Below are positions 24,986-35,478 of a stretch of 64,000 nt of DNA, in pieces. Source of the DNA: Acidobacteriota bacterium. Its GTDB lineage: Bacteria; Acidobacteriota; Thermoanaerobaculia; Gp7-AA8. Positions within the stretch are counted from its first letter, which is position 1. Each line of letters begins with the position of its first letter. Below the pieces are notes generated by a model. The model was given only the letters and a program-made list of their open reading frames with translations, searched no databases and was not told the DNA's origin. A program made the position numbers and the translations under genes. Location: NCBI GenBank assembly GCA_019244185.1, contig JAFATB010000014.1, positions 437,587 through 501,586 on the forward strand. Direction: 5' to 3'.

Positions 24986-25975
24986 GTGACGATCACTGCT
25001 GACGAAACGACCACCACCACGAGCGCGGAGCGCGGCGCCGCCGCGAAGGCGCTCGAGATGATGCTGCTCATCCGCACGTTCGAAGAGAAATCCGCCGAGC
25101 TGCGCGCGAAAGGACTGTCGCCGAACATGTGCACCTCCGTCGGCCAGGAAGCGAGTGCCGCCGGCGTGATGCGCGCCCTCGGGCCGCAGGACCTCATCCT
25201 CACCAATCACCGCAGCGCCGGCCATCTCCTCGCGCGCGGCGCCGATCCGGGCCGCGTCCTCGCCGAGATCCTCGGCAAGAGCACGGGCTACTGCAAAGGG
25301 AAGAGCGGCAGCCTGCACATCTCCGTCAAAGAGCTCGGCGTCGTGCTGACGTCGACCATCGTCGGCGGCGAGCTCTCGCTCGTCACCGGCGCGGCGCTCT
25401 CGCTGGCGATGAAGAACAGCGGCGCGCTCGCGGCATGCTTCTTCGGCGACGGCGCCGCGTGCGAGGGCATCTTCCACGAGTCGCTCAATCTCGCCGCCGT
25501 CTGGAACCTGCCCATTCTTTACGTCTGCGAGAACAACCAGTGGCAGGCGTACGTGCACCGCAAGCAGACGATGCTCACCGATCACGTCGCGGAGTGGGCG
25601 CGCCCGCTCGGCGTCGAGGCGATCACCGTCGACGGCAACGACGTCGAGGCCGTGACCGCCGCCGCGCGCGAGGCCGTCGCATACATCCGCGCCACCGGCA
25701 AGCCGTTCCTCCTCGAGACCTACACCTACCGCCAGCGCGGCCACATGGAGCCCGACGATCAGCAGTACGTCGACAGGAACGAGCTCGCGTCGTGGATCGC
25801 GCGCGACCCGATCGCGACGTACGAGGCGCGTCTCGCGCAGCGCGGCGAGCTGACCGGCGACGAGATCGCGGAGATCCGCGAGCGCGCGCGCCTCATCGTC
25901 GAGGAAGCGGCCGACTTCGCGCTCGCGTCGCCGTATCCCGCTTTCGCCGAACTGACCACCGACGTCTACGCCTGA
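24986..25975 (+). CDS. 2-oxoacid (pyruvate-type) dehydrogenase E1 alpha subunit
   Basis: A 329-residue thiamine-diphosphate subunit. The TPP/Mg motif runs from GDGAACEGIFHESLN to CENN about 30 residues later. The phosphorylation-loop region around RGHMEPDD and the N-terminal MLLIRTFEEKSAELRAKG are typical of E1 alpha of pyruvate, acetoin or branched-chain 2-oxoacid dehydrogenases. It decarboxylates the 2-oxoacid and, with E1 beta, reductively acylates lipoyl-E2. The GTG start has AAGGAGA eight bases upstream. It is followed by E1 beta after 29 bases. No E2 or E3 gene is adjacent, so substrate is uncertain. Confidence 0.9.
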   Translation: MTITADETTTTTSAERGAAAKALEMMLLIRTFEEKSAELRAKGLSPNMCTSVGQEASAAGVMRALGPQDLILTNHRSAGHLLARGADPGRVLAEILGKSTGYCKGKSGSLHISVKELGVVLTSTIVGGELSLVTGAALSLAMKNSGALAACFFGDGAACEGIFHESLNLAAVWNLPILYVCENNQWQAYVHRKQTMLTDHVAEWARPLGVEAITVDGNDVEAVTAAAREAVAYIRATGKPFLLETYTYRQRGHMEPDDQQYVDRNELASWIARDPIATYEARLAQRGELTGDEIAEIRERARLIVEEAADFALASPYPAFAELTTDVYA

Positions 25976-26004
25976 ACCGAAACGCGGAGCTGAAGGAGAA
26001 CGCC

Positions 26005-26958
<954 letters not shown>

Positions 26959-26981
26959 CGCGCGGGTTTACCTGCGATGCG

Positions 26982-27011
26982 ACGCGCGCGCTGCTCCGGC
27001 GGCGCGCGCGT
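26982..27011. terminator. Bidirectional terminator after E1 beta
   Basis: A 10-bp perfect stem of alternating GC (26982-26991 with 27002-27011) and a 10-base loop, followed by a T/C-rich TCGTCTTTCT. It lies between the convergent E1 beta and flavin oxidoreductase genes. Confidence 0.6.
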
Positions 27012-27019
27012 TCGTCTTT

Positions 27020-28012
27020 CTAGTCGCGAAACGCTTCGGCGACGAGCTCGAACGAGCGCCGCCGCGCCGCATGATCGTACGTGTTCGTCACGATCATCAG
27101 CTCCGACGCGCCGTACTCCTCGGCGACCGCTTCGAGCCGCGTGCGGATGGTGTCGGGCGTGCCGAGGACGAGGCGGCGGCTGAGCGGCACGCCTTCTTTT
27201 TCGAGGAAGCGCTGCGCGACGTCGGGCGGCGGAATGGGGATCAGCTGTCCGCGCTGGAGAAGCGCGATCATCATGCGGCCGCTCGCGGCGAGGCGCTGCG
27301 CTTCTTCCTCGGTCTCCGCGCAGAGCGTCCACACCGCGGCGATGACGCGCGGCTCGCTGAGCGTGCGCGCGGGCGTGAAGTGCTCGCGGTAGTGTTGCGC
27401 GATCTCGGCGCCCTGCGGGTTGATGAAGTCGGCGAACGCGTAGGGGAGGCCGAGCTCCGCCGCCCAGAGGCCGCTCTGCGGTGAGCTGCCGAGGAGCCAG
27501 AGGTCGGGATGTTCGGGGCGGCCGGGGAGCGCGGTGAGGCGCGCGAACGGATGGTCCTGCGGCATGTCGTCGTCGAGGTACGCCATCAGCTCGACGAGTT
27601 GTTGCGGGAAGTCGTCGGGCGACGCCTGCCGCCGATCGCGTTGCAGCGCGAACGTCGTCGTCGGATCGGTGCCGGCGGCGCGGCCGACGCCGAGGTCGAT
27701 GCGATTCGGGAAGAGCCCGGCGAGCATGCTGAAGGTCTCGGCGACGTGCAGCGGGCTGTAATGCGGGAGCATCACGCCGCCGCTGCCGACGCGGATGCGC
27801 TTCGTCGCCGACGCGATCGGGCCGATGAGCGCGGGCGGACTCGCGCACGCGAGCGCGGGCGTGCCGTGATGTTCCGCGACCCAATACCGCTCGTACCCGA
27901 GCTCCTCGGCGAAGCACGCGAGGTCGACGGAGTTGCGCAGCGCCTGCGCGGGCGTCGAGCCGGCGGCGATCGGCGACTGATCGAGAACGCTGAGACGGAG
28001 CGGAGCAGACAT
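27020..28012 (-). CDS. LLM-class flavin-dependent oxidoreductase
   Basis: A 330-residue luciferase-like monooxygenase of the MsnO8 type. Typical family stretches are LSVLDQSPIAAGSTPAQAL, RYWVAEHHGTPALACASP, IRVGSGGVMLPHYSPLHVAE, FPNRIDLGVGRAAGTDP and a C-terminal TYDHAARRRSFELVAEAF. Members use FMNH2 or F420H2 to oxidise or reduce diverse substrates; the substrate cannot be inferred. I chose the ATG at 28012 just before the conserved N-terminus. It is divergent from the pirin gene, with about 139 bases between starts. Confidence 0.9.
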   Translation of the reverse strand: MSAPLRLSVLDQSPIAAGSTPAQALRNSVDLACFAEELGYERYWVAEHHGTPALACASPPALIGPIASATKRIRVGSGGVMLPHYSPLHVAETFSMLAGLFPNRIDLGVGRAAGTDPTTTFALQRDRRQASPDDFPQQLVELMAYLDDDMPQDHPFARLTALPGRPEHPDLWLLGSSPQSGLWAAELGLPYAFADFINPQGAEIAQHYREHFTPARTLSEPRVIAAVWTLCAETEEEAQRLAASGRMMIALLQRGQLIPIPPPDVAQRFLEKEGVPLSRRLVLGTPDTIRTRLEAVAEEYGASELMIVTNTYDHAARRRSFELVAEAFRD

Positions 28013-28151
28013 CGCGAGGGCGAGCGGTGCACATCTGCCGCCCGATTCGAGAGCGCCGTTGACGCAAGCGTGTAGGATCGCGCGCAATGCGGCGCTTGCT
28101 CGCGTTTTGGAAGCGGCCCTTCCGGCTCATCGCGCAGCACCGAGGGCTGGA

Positions 28152-28987
<836 letters not shown>

Positions 28988-28991
<4 letters not shown>

Positions 28992-30019
28992 GACGCACCC
29001 TCCGCCTTCTCCTCGGCGCCGCCGGCGCCGGAATCGCCGGCATCGCCGCCTACGGCTGGTCGCTCTCCGCACCGCGCTACCGCGGCGCGACGTCCGACCA
29101 TTTCGACGGCAAGCGCTTCCGCAATCTCACGCCGACGCGACACGCCGGCTTTCTCGACCTGCTGCGCTGGATGGCCACGCGCGATCACGCGCCGTGGGAT
29201 CGCTGGCGCAACACGCCGCCCGGGGCGCCGCCGCCACAACGCGTCGACGGCGACGCGCTGCGCATCACGTTCGTCAATCACGCGACGCTGCTCATCCAGA
29301 CCGCATCGGTCAACATCTTGACCGATCCGATCTGGTCCGAGCGCTGCAGCCCGGTCGGCTTCGCCGGTCCCATCCGCCACCACCCGCCAGGCATCCGCCT
29401 CGAGGATCTGCCGCCGCTCGACGCGGTGCTCATCAGCCACAACCATTACGACCATCTCGACGTGCCGACGCTCGCGCAACTGCGCGCGCCGCGCATCATC
29501 ACCGGCCTCGGCAACGCGGCGTTCCTGCAGTCGCAGAACATCGAGCACGTCACGGAGCTCGACTGGTGGCAGACGACGGAGCTCGCGTCCGGGGTGCGCA
29601 TTCACGTGGTGCCGGCGCAGCATTTCTCGTCGCGCGGCTTCGGCGACCGCGACGCGAATCTCTGGTGCGGCTTCGTCATCGAGACGCCCGGCGGCGTCAT
29701 CTATTTCGCGGGCGACACCGGCTGGGGCGAGCATTTCGCCGAGATCCGCAAACGCTTCGGCCCGCCACGCGCGGCGCTGCTGCCGATCGGCGCGTATCGT
29801 CCGGAGTGGTTCATGTGCGCCGTGCACATCTCTCCCGCCGATGCCGTACGCGCCGCCGACGCCCTCGGCGCGAAGCTGTCCATTCCGATGCACTACGGGA
29901 CGTTCGACCTCGGCGACGACGGTCAGGACGAGCCCGTGCACGCGCTGCAAACGGCGCTCGCGACCGCACCGCACGCGCGCTTCCAGGTCGTGCCGCCGGG
30001 CGCGTTCGCGGAGCCGTAA
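28988..30019 (+). CDS. Metallo-beta-lactamase-fold hydrolase (NAPE-PLD/RomA-like)
   Basis: A 343-residue protein with an N-terminal hydrophobic segment (residues 3-26) that anchors or exports it. The MBL signature is SHNHYDHLD (H151, H153, D155, H156). Downstream come PAQHFSSRG (His ligand), GDTGW (Asp ligand) and IPMHYGTF (His ligand). The layout FVNHATLLIQT then LTDPIWSERCSPVGFAGP is that of N-acylphosphatidylethanolamine phospholipase D-like/RomA proteins, which act on lipid phosphodiesters. It overlaps the pirin stop by four bases, indicating co-translation. The exact substrate is unknown. Confidence 0.87.
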
Positions 30020-30069
30020 AAGCATACGGTTGAGCGAATATGTACGTGTGCCGCGATGTTAGAAGGCGC

Positions 30070-30801
30070 ATGACAACAATGAAAGGATGGCTGGCCGCGG
30101 CAGCGGTCGCCGCGCTCAGCACGACCGCCGCATTCGCCGCGCCGAACAACGAGACGCTGCAGTACGACTGGAAGCTGCGGGGCGCCCTTTCCTGGGTCGC
30201 ACGCGTGAAGTTCCCCACCGCCGGCACGGGCGTGCTGCAGACGCAGCCGGCCGGCGCCGCGAACGTGGACAGCCGCCTCCGCATCAGCTCCGGCGGCACG
30301 GACTACATCGAGTACCGCTCGCGCATGGACAACACGCAGCGCACGCTCGCCAGCGTGAACGGCTACACGTTCGGCTCGAAGTCGGAACACAAGGAAACGG
30401 TGTACGACTACACCGCGAACATCGCCCGCCTCGAGGAGCGTGCGGACGGCCAGACCGAGACGAAGACGAAGCCGCTCACCGTCGACGCTGCGCGCGACGT
30501 GCTCACGACGATCGCGTACCTCCGCGATCACGCCGCGCAGATCAACGCGCCCGTCGTCACCGATGTCTACGCGGAAGGCAAACCATACCGCGTGCGCATC
30601 GAGCCCGCCGGCCTCAAGTCCGCCGACTGGCAAGGCCGCACCGTCTCCGCCCGCGAGTTCCACGTCGTCGCCGCCCCCGGCGAGAAGAAGAAGTTCCCCG
30701 GCCTCACGGTCTGGATCTCGGAAGACGACCGCCGCCTCCCGCTCCGCATCCTCATCGACCAACGCTACGCGAGCATCGACCTGCGGCTCAAAGCGTCGTA
30801 G
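30070..30801 (+). CDS. DUF3108-like secreted protein
   Basis: A 243-residue exported protein. The signal peptide is MTTMKGWLAAAAVAALSTTAAFAA. The mature part has the DUF3108 pattern: a beta-rich start (LQYDWKLRGALSWVARV), AARDVLTTIAYLRDH in the centre, and a C-terminal FPGLTVWISEDDRRLPLRILI. Members are probably lipocalin-like barrels in the periplasm or outer membrane; function is unproven. AGAAGG precedes the start. Fifty bases separate it from the MBL-fold hydrolase gene. Confidence 0.75.
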   Translation: MTTMKGWLAAAAVAALSTTAAFAAPNNETLQYDWKLRGALSWVARVKFPTAGTGVLQTQPAGAANVDSRLRISSGGTDYIEYRSRMDNTQRTLASVNGYTFGSKSEHKETVYDYTANIARLEERADGQTETKTKPLTVDAARDVLTTIAYLRDHAAQINAPVVTDVYAEGKPYRVRIEPAGLKSADWQGRTVSAREFHVVAAPGEKKKFPGLTVWISEDDRRLPLRILIDQRYASIDLRLKAS

Positions 30802-30824
30802 AGCTGACGTAGGGGAACCGACGA

Positions 30825-30954
30825 GGAGCGCCTCCGGCGGGCCGGCACGGCCGGCAGCGCTGAGGGCCTAGCCAGATGCACGTGCGGCTGCTCTGAACGT
30901 CATTGATCGCGGAACTAAGCGCTGCCGGCCGTGCCGGCCCGCCGGAGGCGCTCC
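30825..30954. repeat. 37-bp perfect inverted repeat with 56-base spacer
   Basis: Arms 30825-30861 and 30918-30954 are exact reverse complements over 37 bases, GC-rich, with spacer 30862-30917. The right arm encodes the last 12 residues of the convergent diguanylate cyclase (RERLRRAGTAGSA region), and that gene's TAG lies in the spacer edge. It may act as a strong bidirectional terminator. The length and the intrusion into coding sequence are more like a palindromic interspersed element (REP/MITE type). Confidence 0.75.
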
Positions 30955-33728
30955 CGGTCGTCCCCCTCGTCACTCCGTACGACGTTGCGGCCGTCGCGTT
31001 TGGCGGCGTAGAGCGCGCGGTCGGCGCGGTCGATGAGGGATGACGGATCGTCCGCCGCCGACCGCGCGGCGACGCCGAACGAGGCGGTCACCTCGCACGA
31101 TGCCGCGATGCCGGCGCGGAGGCGTTCGGCGATGGCGGAGGCGGTGGACACGTCGGCGCCGGGGAGGAGGATCACGAACTCCTCGCCGCCCCAGCGTGCG
31201 ACGACGTCGCCGGAGCCGCGCACGATGCCGCCGATGTGTTGGGCGACGCGGCGGAGACACTCGTCGCCGGCGGCGTGGCCGCGCGAATCGTTCACGTCCT
31301 TGAAGTGATCGAGGTCGACCATGATCAGCGAGAGCGGATCGCCGCGGCGTTCGGCGCGCTTCCATTCGTCGAGCAGGGCGCGGTCGAAGAAGCGTCGGTT
31401 CGCGACGCCGGTGAGATCGTCGACGAGCGAGAGCGCTTCGAGGCGTTCGTTCGCGCGGCGGAGCAGCACGGTCTGCTCCTCGACGCGCTGCTGGAGCACG
31501 CGCGCGTTGCGGCGGAGCGTGCGGGTGCGGATCTGGATGAACGCGACCACGAGCACGGCGCCGACGAGCGTCCAGAGTGCGAGCGCCCACCAGGTGGCGT
31601 ACCACGGGGCGAGGACGCGGAACGACCAGCGCGCCTCGCTGCTGATCGCGCCGCGCGCGCCGCGGGTGCGGACGCGGAACGTGTAGTCGTCGGCGCCGAG
31701 GTTCGTGAAATCGAGGAAGGCCTGCGAGGTCCAGGGAGTCCAGTCCTGGTCGATGGGATCGAGGCGGTACTGGTACTCCGTTTCCGCGCGCGACGACAGC
31801 GGCGCGATCTCGATGCGCACGCGGCCGAATGCATGGCGCAGCGTGACGGGCGCGTGCGCGCCGTTCACGTTGCCGTCGAACAGCACGCGGTCGTTGCCGT
31901 CGACGACGCGATGGATGAGCGGCGCCGGTTGCGTGGTGCGTCCGTGCGTGGCGGACGGTGCGACGCGGTAGAGGCCGCGCTCGGTGCCGAGCCAGTTGAT
32001 GCCGTCGGCGTCGGCGTAGAACGTCTCGATGTCGCCTTCGAGCGTGCCGATCGCGTGCGCCTCGGACTCGTACGTATGTGCGTCGATGAGGCGGACCACG
32101 CGCGGCGGGCGCGTGGCCAGCCAGAGATCGCCCGCGGCGTCGACGCCGGCGAAGAAGTTCGAATTCGGGAGCTGGATCGACGCGAGGCGCGGATCGGGAT
32201 GCAGCGCGCCGTTCGCGTCGGCCAGCACGAAGCGTCCGTTGACGGACAGCACGACTTCGTCGCCGGACCGCATCACGCGCGCGAGTCCCTTGCCGTACGC
32301 CGTCACGCGTCCGTTCGATTCGATGCGCACGAGACCGTCGGATTCGCTCGCGGCCCACGCCGTGCCGTGCGCGTCGCCGACGGAGCGCACGTGCGGCGGC
32401 GTGTTGGGAACAATCCCTTCGAACATCCAGCCGCTCGCCGTGTGGCGCAGGCGTCCCACGCCGCTCTCGCCGCCGGTCCACACCAGCGCCGGATCGCTGT
32501 GCGACGGCGCGAGGTCGAAGATCGTCTCTTCTTTCGTGCCCGCGATCAGTTCCGCGGGACGGTCGTCGTGCACGACGTAGATGCCGCCGTACGCGCCGGC
32601 GAGCAGATCGCCGTTCGTCGACAGTAGTACCCACGGATTCGCGTTGTCGACGTCGAGGCCGGGGAGCTTGCGCGCGCGGGCGCCGGACGGCGTCGCATCG
32701 ATCGCGTAGATGCCGTGCTGCGTGCCGGCGTAGAGGCGGCCGTTGTGGCGCGTCACCGCCTGCAGGCTGCCGGGAAGGTCGACGCGGCGGTCGAGTACCG
32801 TCGCCGGCGAGCCGGCGTCGACGCGCACGATGGCGTTGTCCATCGCCAGCCAGAGCGCGCCTTCCTGGTCTTCGACGATGTCGTAGAGAAAGACCTCGGG
32901 GAGTCCCGTCGACGCGTCGATGATCTGATCGATGCGGCCGTCGGGCTGCATGAGGAGCAGGCCGTAGCGCAGCGTGGCGATGGCCCAGCGGCCGTCGTGC
33001 AGGTGCTGCGCGCGCATCACGCCTTTGCCGCGCAGCCACACGGACGCCTCGTCCTGGTACGGCGTGCCGTTGGCGTGGACGAAGCCTTCGTTGCGCACGA
33101 TGATGCGGTCGGGGGCGAGCACCGCGTCGATGCGCTTGGCGGTGAGGAACGATGGGCCGCCGAGGACCTTCAGGCCGTCGAAGGCGCCGACGTACAGCTG
33201 GCCATTGATTTCCTCGCAGTGGCGCGTGCGTTTGCCGTCGGGATGGCGTTCGAGGACGCGCAGCCTCTGGCCGTCCCAGCGCGCGATGAAATGCCGAGCG
33301 GCGAAGATGAGATCGTTCTGGAAGACGCAGAGCTGCGGCTGATCGATGTTCGCGCGGAGATCGGGCGGCAGCAGCGGTACGAGCGAACGGTACGCGAGCG
33401 TGCCGTGCGCGTTCGGCTCGAGGATGCCGATCTCGTCGACGGGCCCGACGCCGACGACGCCGCGCGGCGTGGCGAGCACGGAGAACGAGACGTTCCCCGG
33501 CACGTCGACGCGCGACCACCACGCGCCGTCGTAGATCAGCACCGTCTCGAGATTGGAAAAGTAGAGGCGCCCGCGCGCGTCGATCGCGGCGGCGAAGTTC
33601 TGCGTGCCGCCGTGATGCTGCTCCTGGCGATAGATCGTGAGCGACGGATAGCCGGCTTCGCTCGCGGAGAGAGCGGTGCTGCACAGCAGCGCCGCGGCGA
33701 TGCAGATGCCGAGGAGACGTTGGGGCAT
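30915..33728 (-). CDS. Propeller-sensor GGDEF diguanylate cyclase
   Basis: A 937-residue membrane sensor. A signal peptide precedes a large periplasmic region of Reg_prop-type propeller repeats (to about 620), a Y_Y_Y domain (EYQYRLDPIDQDWTPW), one transmembrane helix (WWALALWTLVGAVLVVAFIQ), a short coiled coil (LQQRVEEQTVLLRRANERLE) and a cytoplasmic GGDEF domain. The active site is GGEEF at 847-851, so c-di-GMP synthesis is expected. The allosteric RxxD site five residues upstream is altered: the run is RGSGDVVARWGGEEF, placing Gly where Arg should be. The last 12 codons lie inside the 37-bp inverted repeat. Confidence 0.9.
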   Translation of the reverse strand: MPQRLLGICIAAALLCSTALSASEAGYPSLTIYRQEQHHGGTQNFAAAIDARGRLYFSNLETVLIYDGAWWSRVDVPGNVSFSVLATPRGVVGVGPVDEIGILEPNAHGTLAYRSLVPLLPPDLRANIDQPQLCVFQNDLIFAARHFIARWDGQRLRVLERHPDGKRTRHCEEINGQLYVGAFDGLKVLGGPSFLTAKRIDAVLAPDRIIVRNEGFVHANGTPYQDEASVWLRGKGVMRAQHLHDGRWAIATLRYGLLLMQPDGRIDQIIDASTGLPEVFLYDIVEDQEGALWLAMDNAIVRVDAGSPATVLDRRVDLPGSLQAVTRHNGRLYAGTQHGIYAIDATPSGARARKLPGLDVDNANPWVLLSTNGDLLAGAYGGIYVVHDDRPAELIAGTKEETIFDLAPSHSDPALVWTGGESGVGRLRHTASGWMFEGIVPNTPPHVRSVGDAHGTAWAASESDGLVRIESNGRVTAYGKGLARVMRSGDEVVLSVNGRFVLADANGALHPDPRLASIQLPNSNFFAGVDAAGDLWLATRPPRVVRLIDAHTYESEAHAIGTLEGDIETFYADADGINWLGTERGLYRVAPSATHGRTTQPAPLIHRVVDGNDRVLFDGNVNGAHAPVTLRHAFGRVRIEIAPLSSRAETEYQYRLDPIDQDWTPWTSQAFLDFTNLGADDYTFRVRTRGARGAISSEARWSFRVLAPWYATWWALALWTLVGAVLVVAFIQIRTRTLRRNARVLQQRVEEQTVLLRRANERLEALSLVDDLTGVANRRFFDRALLDEWKRAERRGDPLSLIMVDLDHFKDVNDSRGHAAGDECLRRVAQHIGGIVRGSGDVVARWGGEEFVILLPGADVSTASAIAERLRAGIAASCEVTASFGVAARSAADDPSSLIDRADRALYAAKRDGRNVVRSDEGDDRERLRRAGTAGSA

Positions 33729-33776
33729 GCGGAAGGATAGCGCGAACCGCGAGGGATGCTAACCTCCCGCACTGCC

Positions 33777-34595
33777 ATGAACGCCCCTCGCTTTCTGTAC
33801 GGCACCGCGTGGAAGGAAGACGCCACCGAACAGCTCACGCGTCTCGCGCTCGACGCCGGCTTTCGCGGCATCGACACCGCGAACCAGCGCAAGCATTACT
33901 TCGAGGCCGGTGTGGGCGCCGCGATGGCGGGCGCGATCGCCGACGGCGTCGTGCGTCGCGAGGAGCTCTTCCTGCAGACGAAGTTCACGTATCAGCACGG
34001 ACAGGACGAGCGTCTGCCGTACGACCCGAACGCCGGCGTCGGCGCGCAGGTGCGCCAGTCGTTCGCGAGCTCGCTCGAGCATCTGCGCGTCGAGCAGATC
34101 GACTCCTACGTGTTGCACGGTCCGTCGCGCGGCCGCGGCCTCGGCCAGGTCGACTTCGAAGTCTGGCAGGCGATGGAAGCGCTGCACGCCGACGGCAAGA
34201 CGCGCTTCCTCGGCATCAGCAACGTCTCGCTCGAACAGCTGCAACTGCTCTGCGCGCGTGTCCGCGTGCAGCCGTCGTTCGTGCAGAACCGTTGCTACGC
34301 GCGCACCGGCTGGGACGCGCACGTGCGCGCGTTTTGCCGCGAGCGCGGCATCGTCTATCAGGGCTTCTCGCTGCTGACGGCGAACGTGCGCGAGCTGCAT
34401 GCGCCCGCGTTCCGCTCCATCGTCGCGCGCACCGAGCGCACGCCCGCGCAGGTCGTGTTCCGCTTCGCGCTGCAGATCGGCATGCTGCCGCTCACCGGCA
34501 CGACCGATCCCGAGCACATGCGCGAAGACCTCGGCGCGCTCGACGGCTTCACGCTCACCGACGATGAGGTCGCGACCATCGAGCGCATCGCATGA
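33777..34595 (+). CDS. Aldo/keto reductase
   Basis: A 272-residue TIM-barrel NADPH oxidoreductase. The catalytic tetrad is readable: Asp in GIDTANQRK, Tyr in HYFEAGVG, Lys in LFLQTKFT, and His in YVLHGPS. FLGISNVSLEQL and the C-terminal PLTGTTDPEHMREDL are the usual NADPH-binding segments. Substrate is unknown. The ATG at 33777 is preferred to an in-frame start at 33756. It heads a run of overlapping plus-strand genes; its TGA overlaps the exonuclease ATG. Divergent from the diguanylate cyclase by 48 bases. Confidence 0.9.
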   Translation: MNAPRFLYGTAWKEDATEQLTRLALDAGFRGIDTANQRKHYFEAGVGAAMAGAIADGVVRREELFLQTKFTYQHGQDERLPYDPNAGVGAQVRQSFASSLEHLRVEQIDSYVLHGPSRGRGLGQVDFEVWQAMEALHADGKTRFLGISNVSLEQLQLLCARVRVQPSFVQNRCYARTGWDAHVRAFCRERGIVYQGFSLLTANVRELHAPAFRSIVARTERTPAQVVFRFALQIGMLPLTGTTDPEHMREDLGALDGFTLTDDEVATIERIA

Positions 34596-35467
34596 CCACG
34601 GTTCATCTCATCGACGCCAGCCCGTATTTGTTTCGCGCGTGGTTCTCGCTGCCGCGCACGATCGTCGATCCGGCGGGCAAGCCGGTCAACGCGGTGTACG
34701 GCTTCACCAGCTTTCTCGCGAAGTACCTCGCCGACACGCACGCCACGCACGCCGCGATCGCGTTCGACCGCCACTTCAACGGCAGCTTCCGCAACGAGTT
34801 CTATCCGCCGTACAAGGCGCAGCGCGAGGCCTCGCCGCCGGAGCTCGACGCGCAGGTCGATCCCGCGGTCGAGGTCGTGCAGGCCATGGGCTTGGCGGCG
34901 TTCATCGACGAGCGCTTCGAAGCCGACGATCTCATCGCGACCGTCATCGACCGCATCGACGACGACATCGAATTCGTGATCGTCAGCTCCGACAAAGACC
35001 TCGCGCAGCTCGTCTGCGATCGCATCGTGCTCGTCGATCCCGCGCGCGAGCTGCGCTTCGACGCCGATGCCGTCGTCGCGAAGTTCGGCGTGCGTCCCGA
35101 GCAGATGACCGACTTCCTCGGACTCGCGGGCGACAGCGTCGACAACATCCCCGGCGTGCGCGGCATCGGTCCGAAGACGGCCGCGCAGTTGCTGCAGCGC
35201 TACGGCTCGCTCGAAGGCATCTACGAGAACGTCGCCGCGATGCGGCGCAGCCTCGTGCGCTCGGAGATGACGCTCGCGTCGAAACTCGAAGCGGATGTCG
35301 AGATGGCCGGTCTCTCGAAGCGGCTCGCCACCGTGGCGCGCAACGCGCCGATCGAGGTCACGCTCGACGCGCTCGTGTGCCGCGGCCCCGACGACGCGCG
35401 CATCGACGACGTCTTCGGGCGGCTCGGCTTCGGAAATCTCCGGCAGCGCGTGACGGCGCGCGGCTGA
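34592..35467 (+). CDS. FEN-type 5'-3' exonuclease
   Basis: A 291-residue stand-alone homologue of the DNA polymerase I 5' nuclease domain. Acidic metal ligands are visible in HLIDASPYLFRAW, AFDRHFNGSFRNEFYPPYKAQR, ERFEADDLIATV and VSSDKDLAQLV. A helix-hairpin-helix follows: DSVDNIPGVRGIGPKTAAQLL. Such enzymes remove RNA primers and 5' flaps in replication and repair. The start overlaps the aldo/keto reductase stop (ATGA). It could substitute for or assist polymerase I. Confidence 0.9.
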   Translation: MTTVHLIDASPYLFRAWFSLPRTIVDPAGKPVNAVYGFTSFLAKYLADTHATHAAIAFDRHFNGSFRNEFYPPYKAQREASPPELDAQVDPAVEVVQAMGLAAFIDERFEADDLIATVIDRIDDDIEFVIVSSDKDLAQLVCDRIVLVDPARELRFDADAVVAKFGVRPEQMTDFLGLAGDSVDNIPGVRGIGPKTAAQLLQRYGSLEGIYENVAAMRRSLVRSEMTLASKLEADVEMAGLSKRLATVARNAPIEVTLDALVCRGPDDARIDDVFGRLGFGNLRQRVTARG

Positions 35468-35478
35468 ATCCGATTAGC

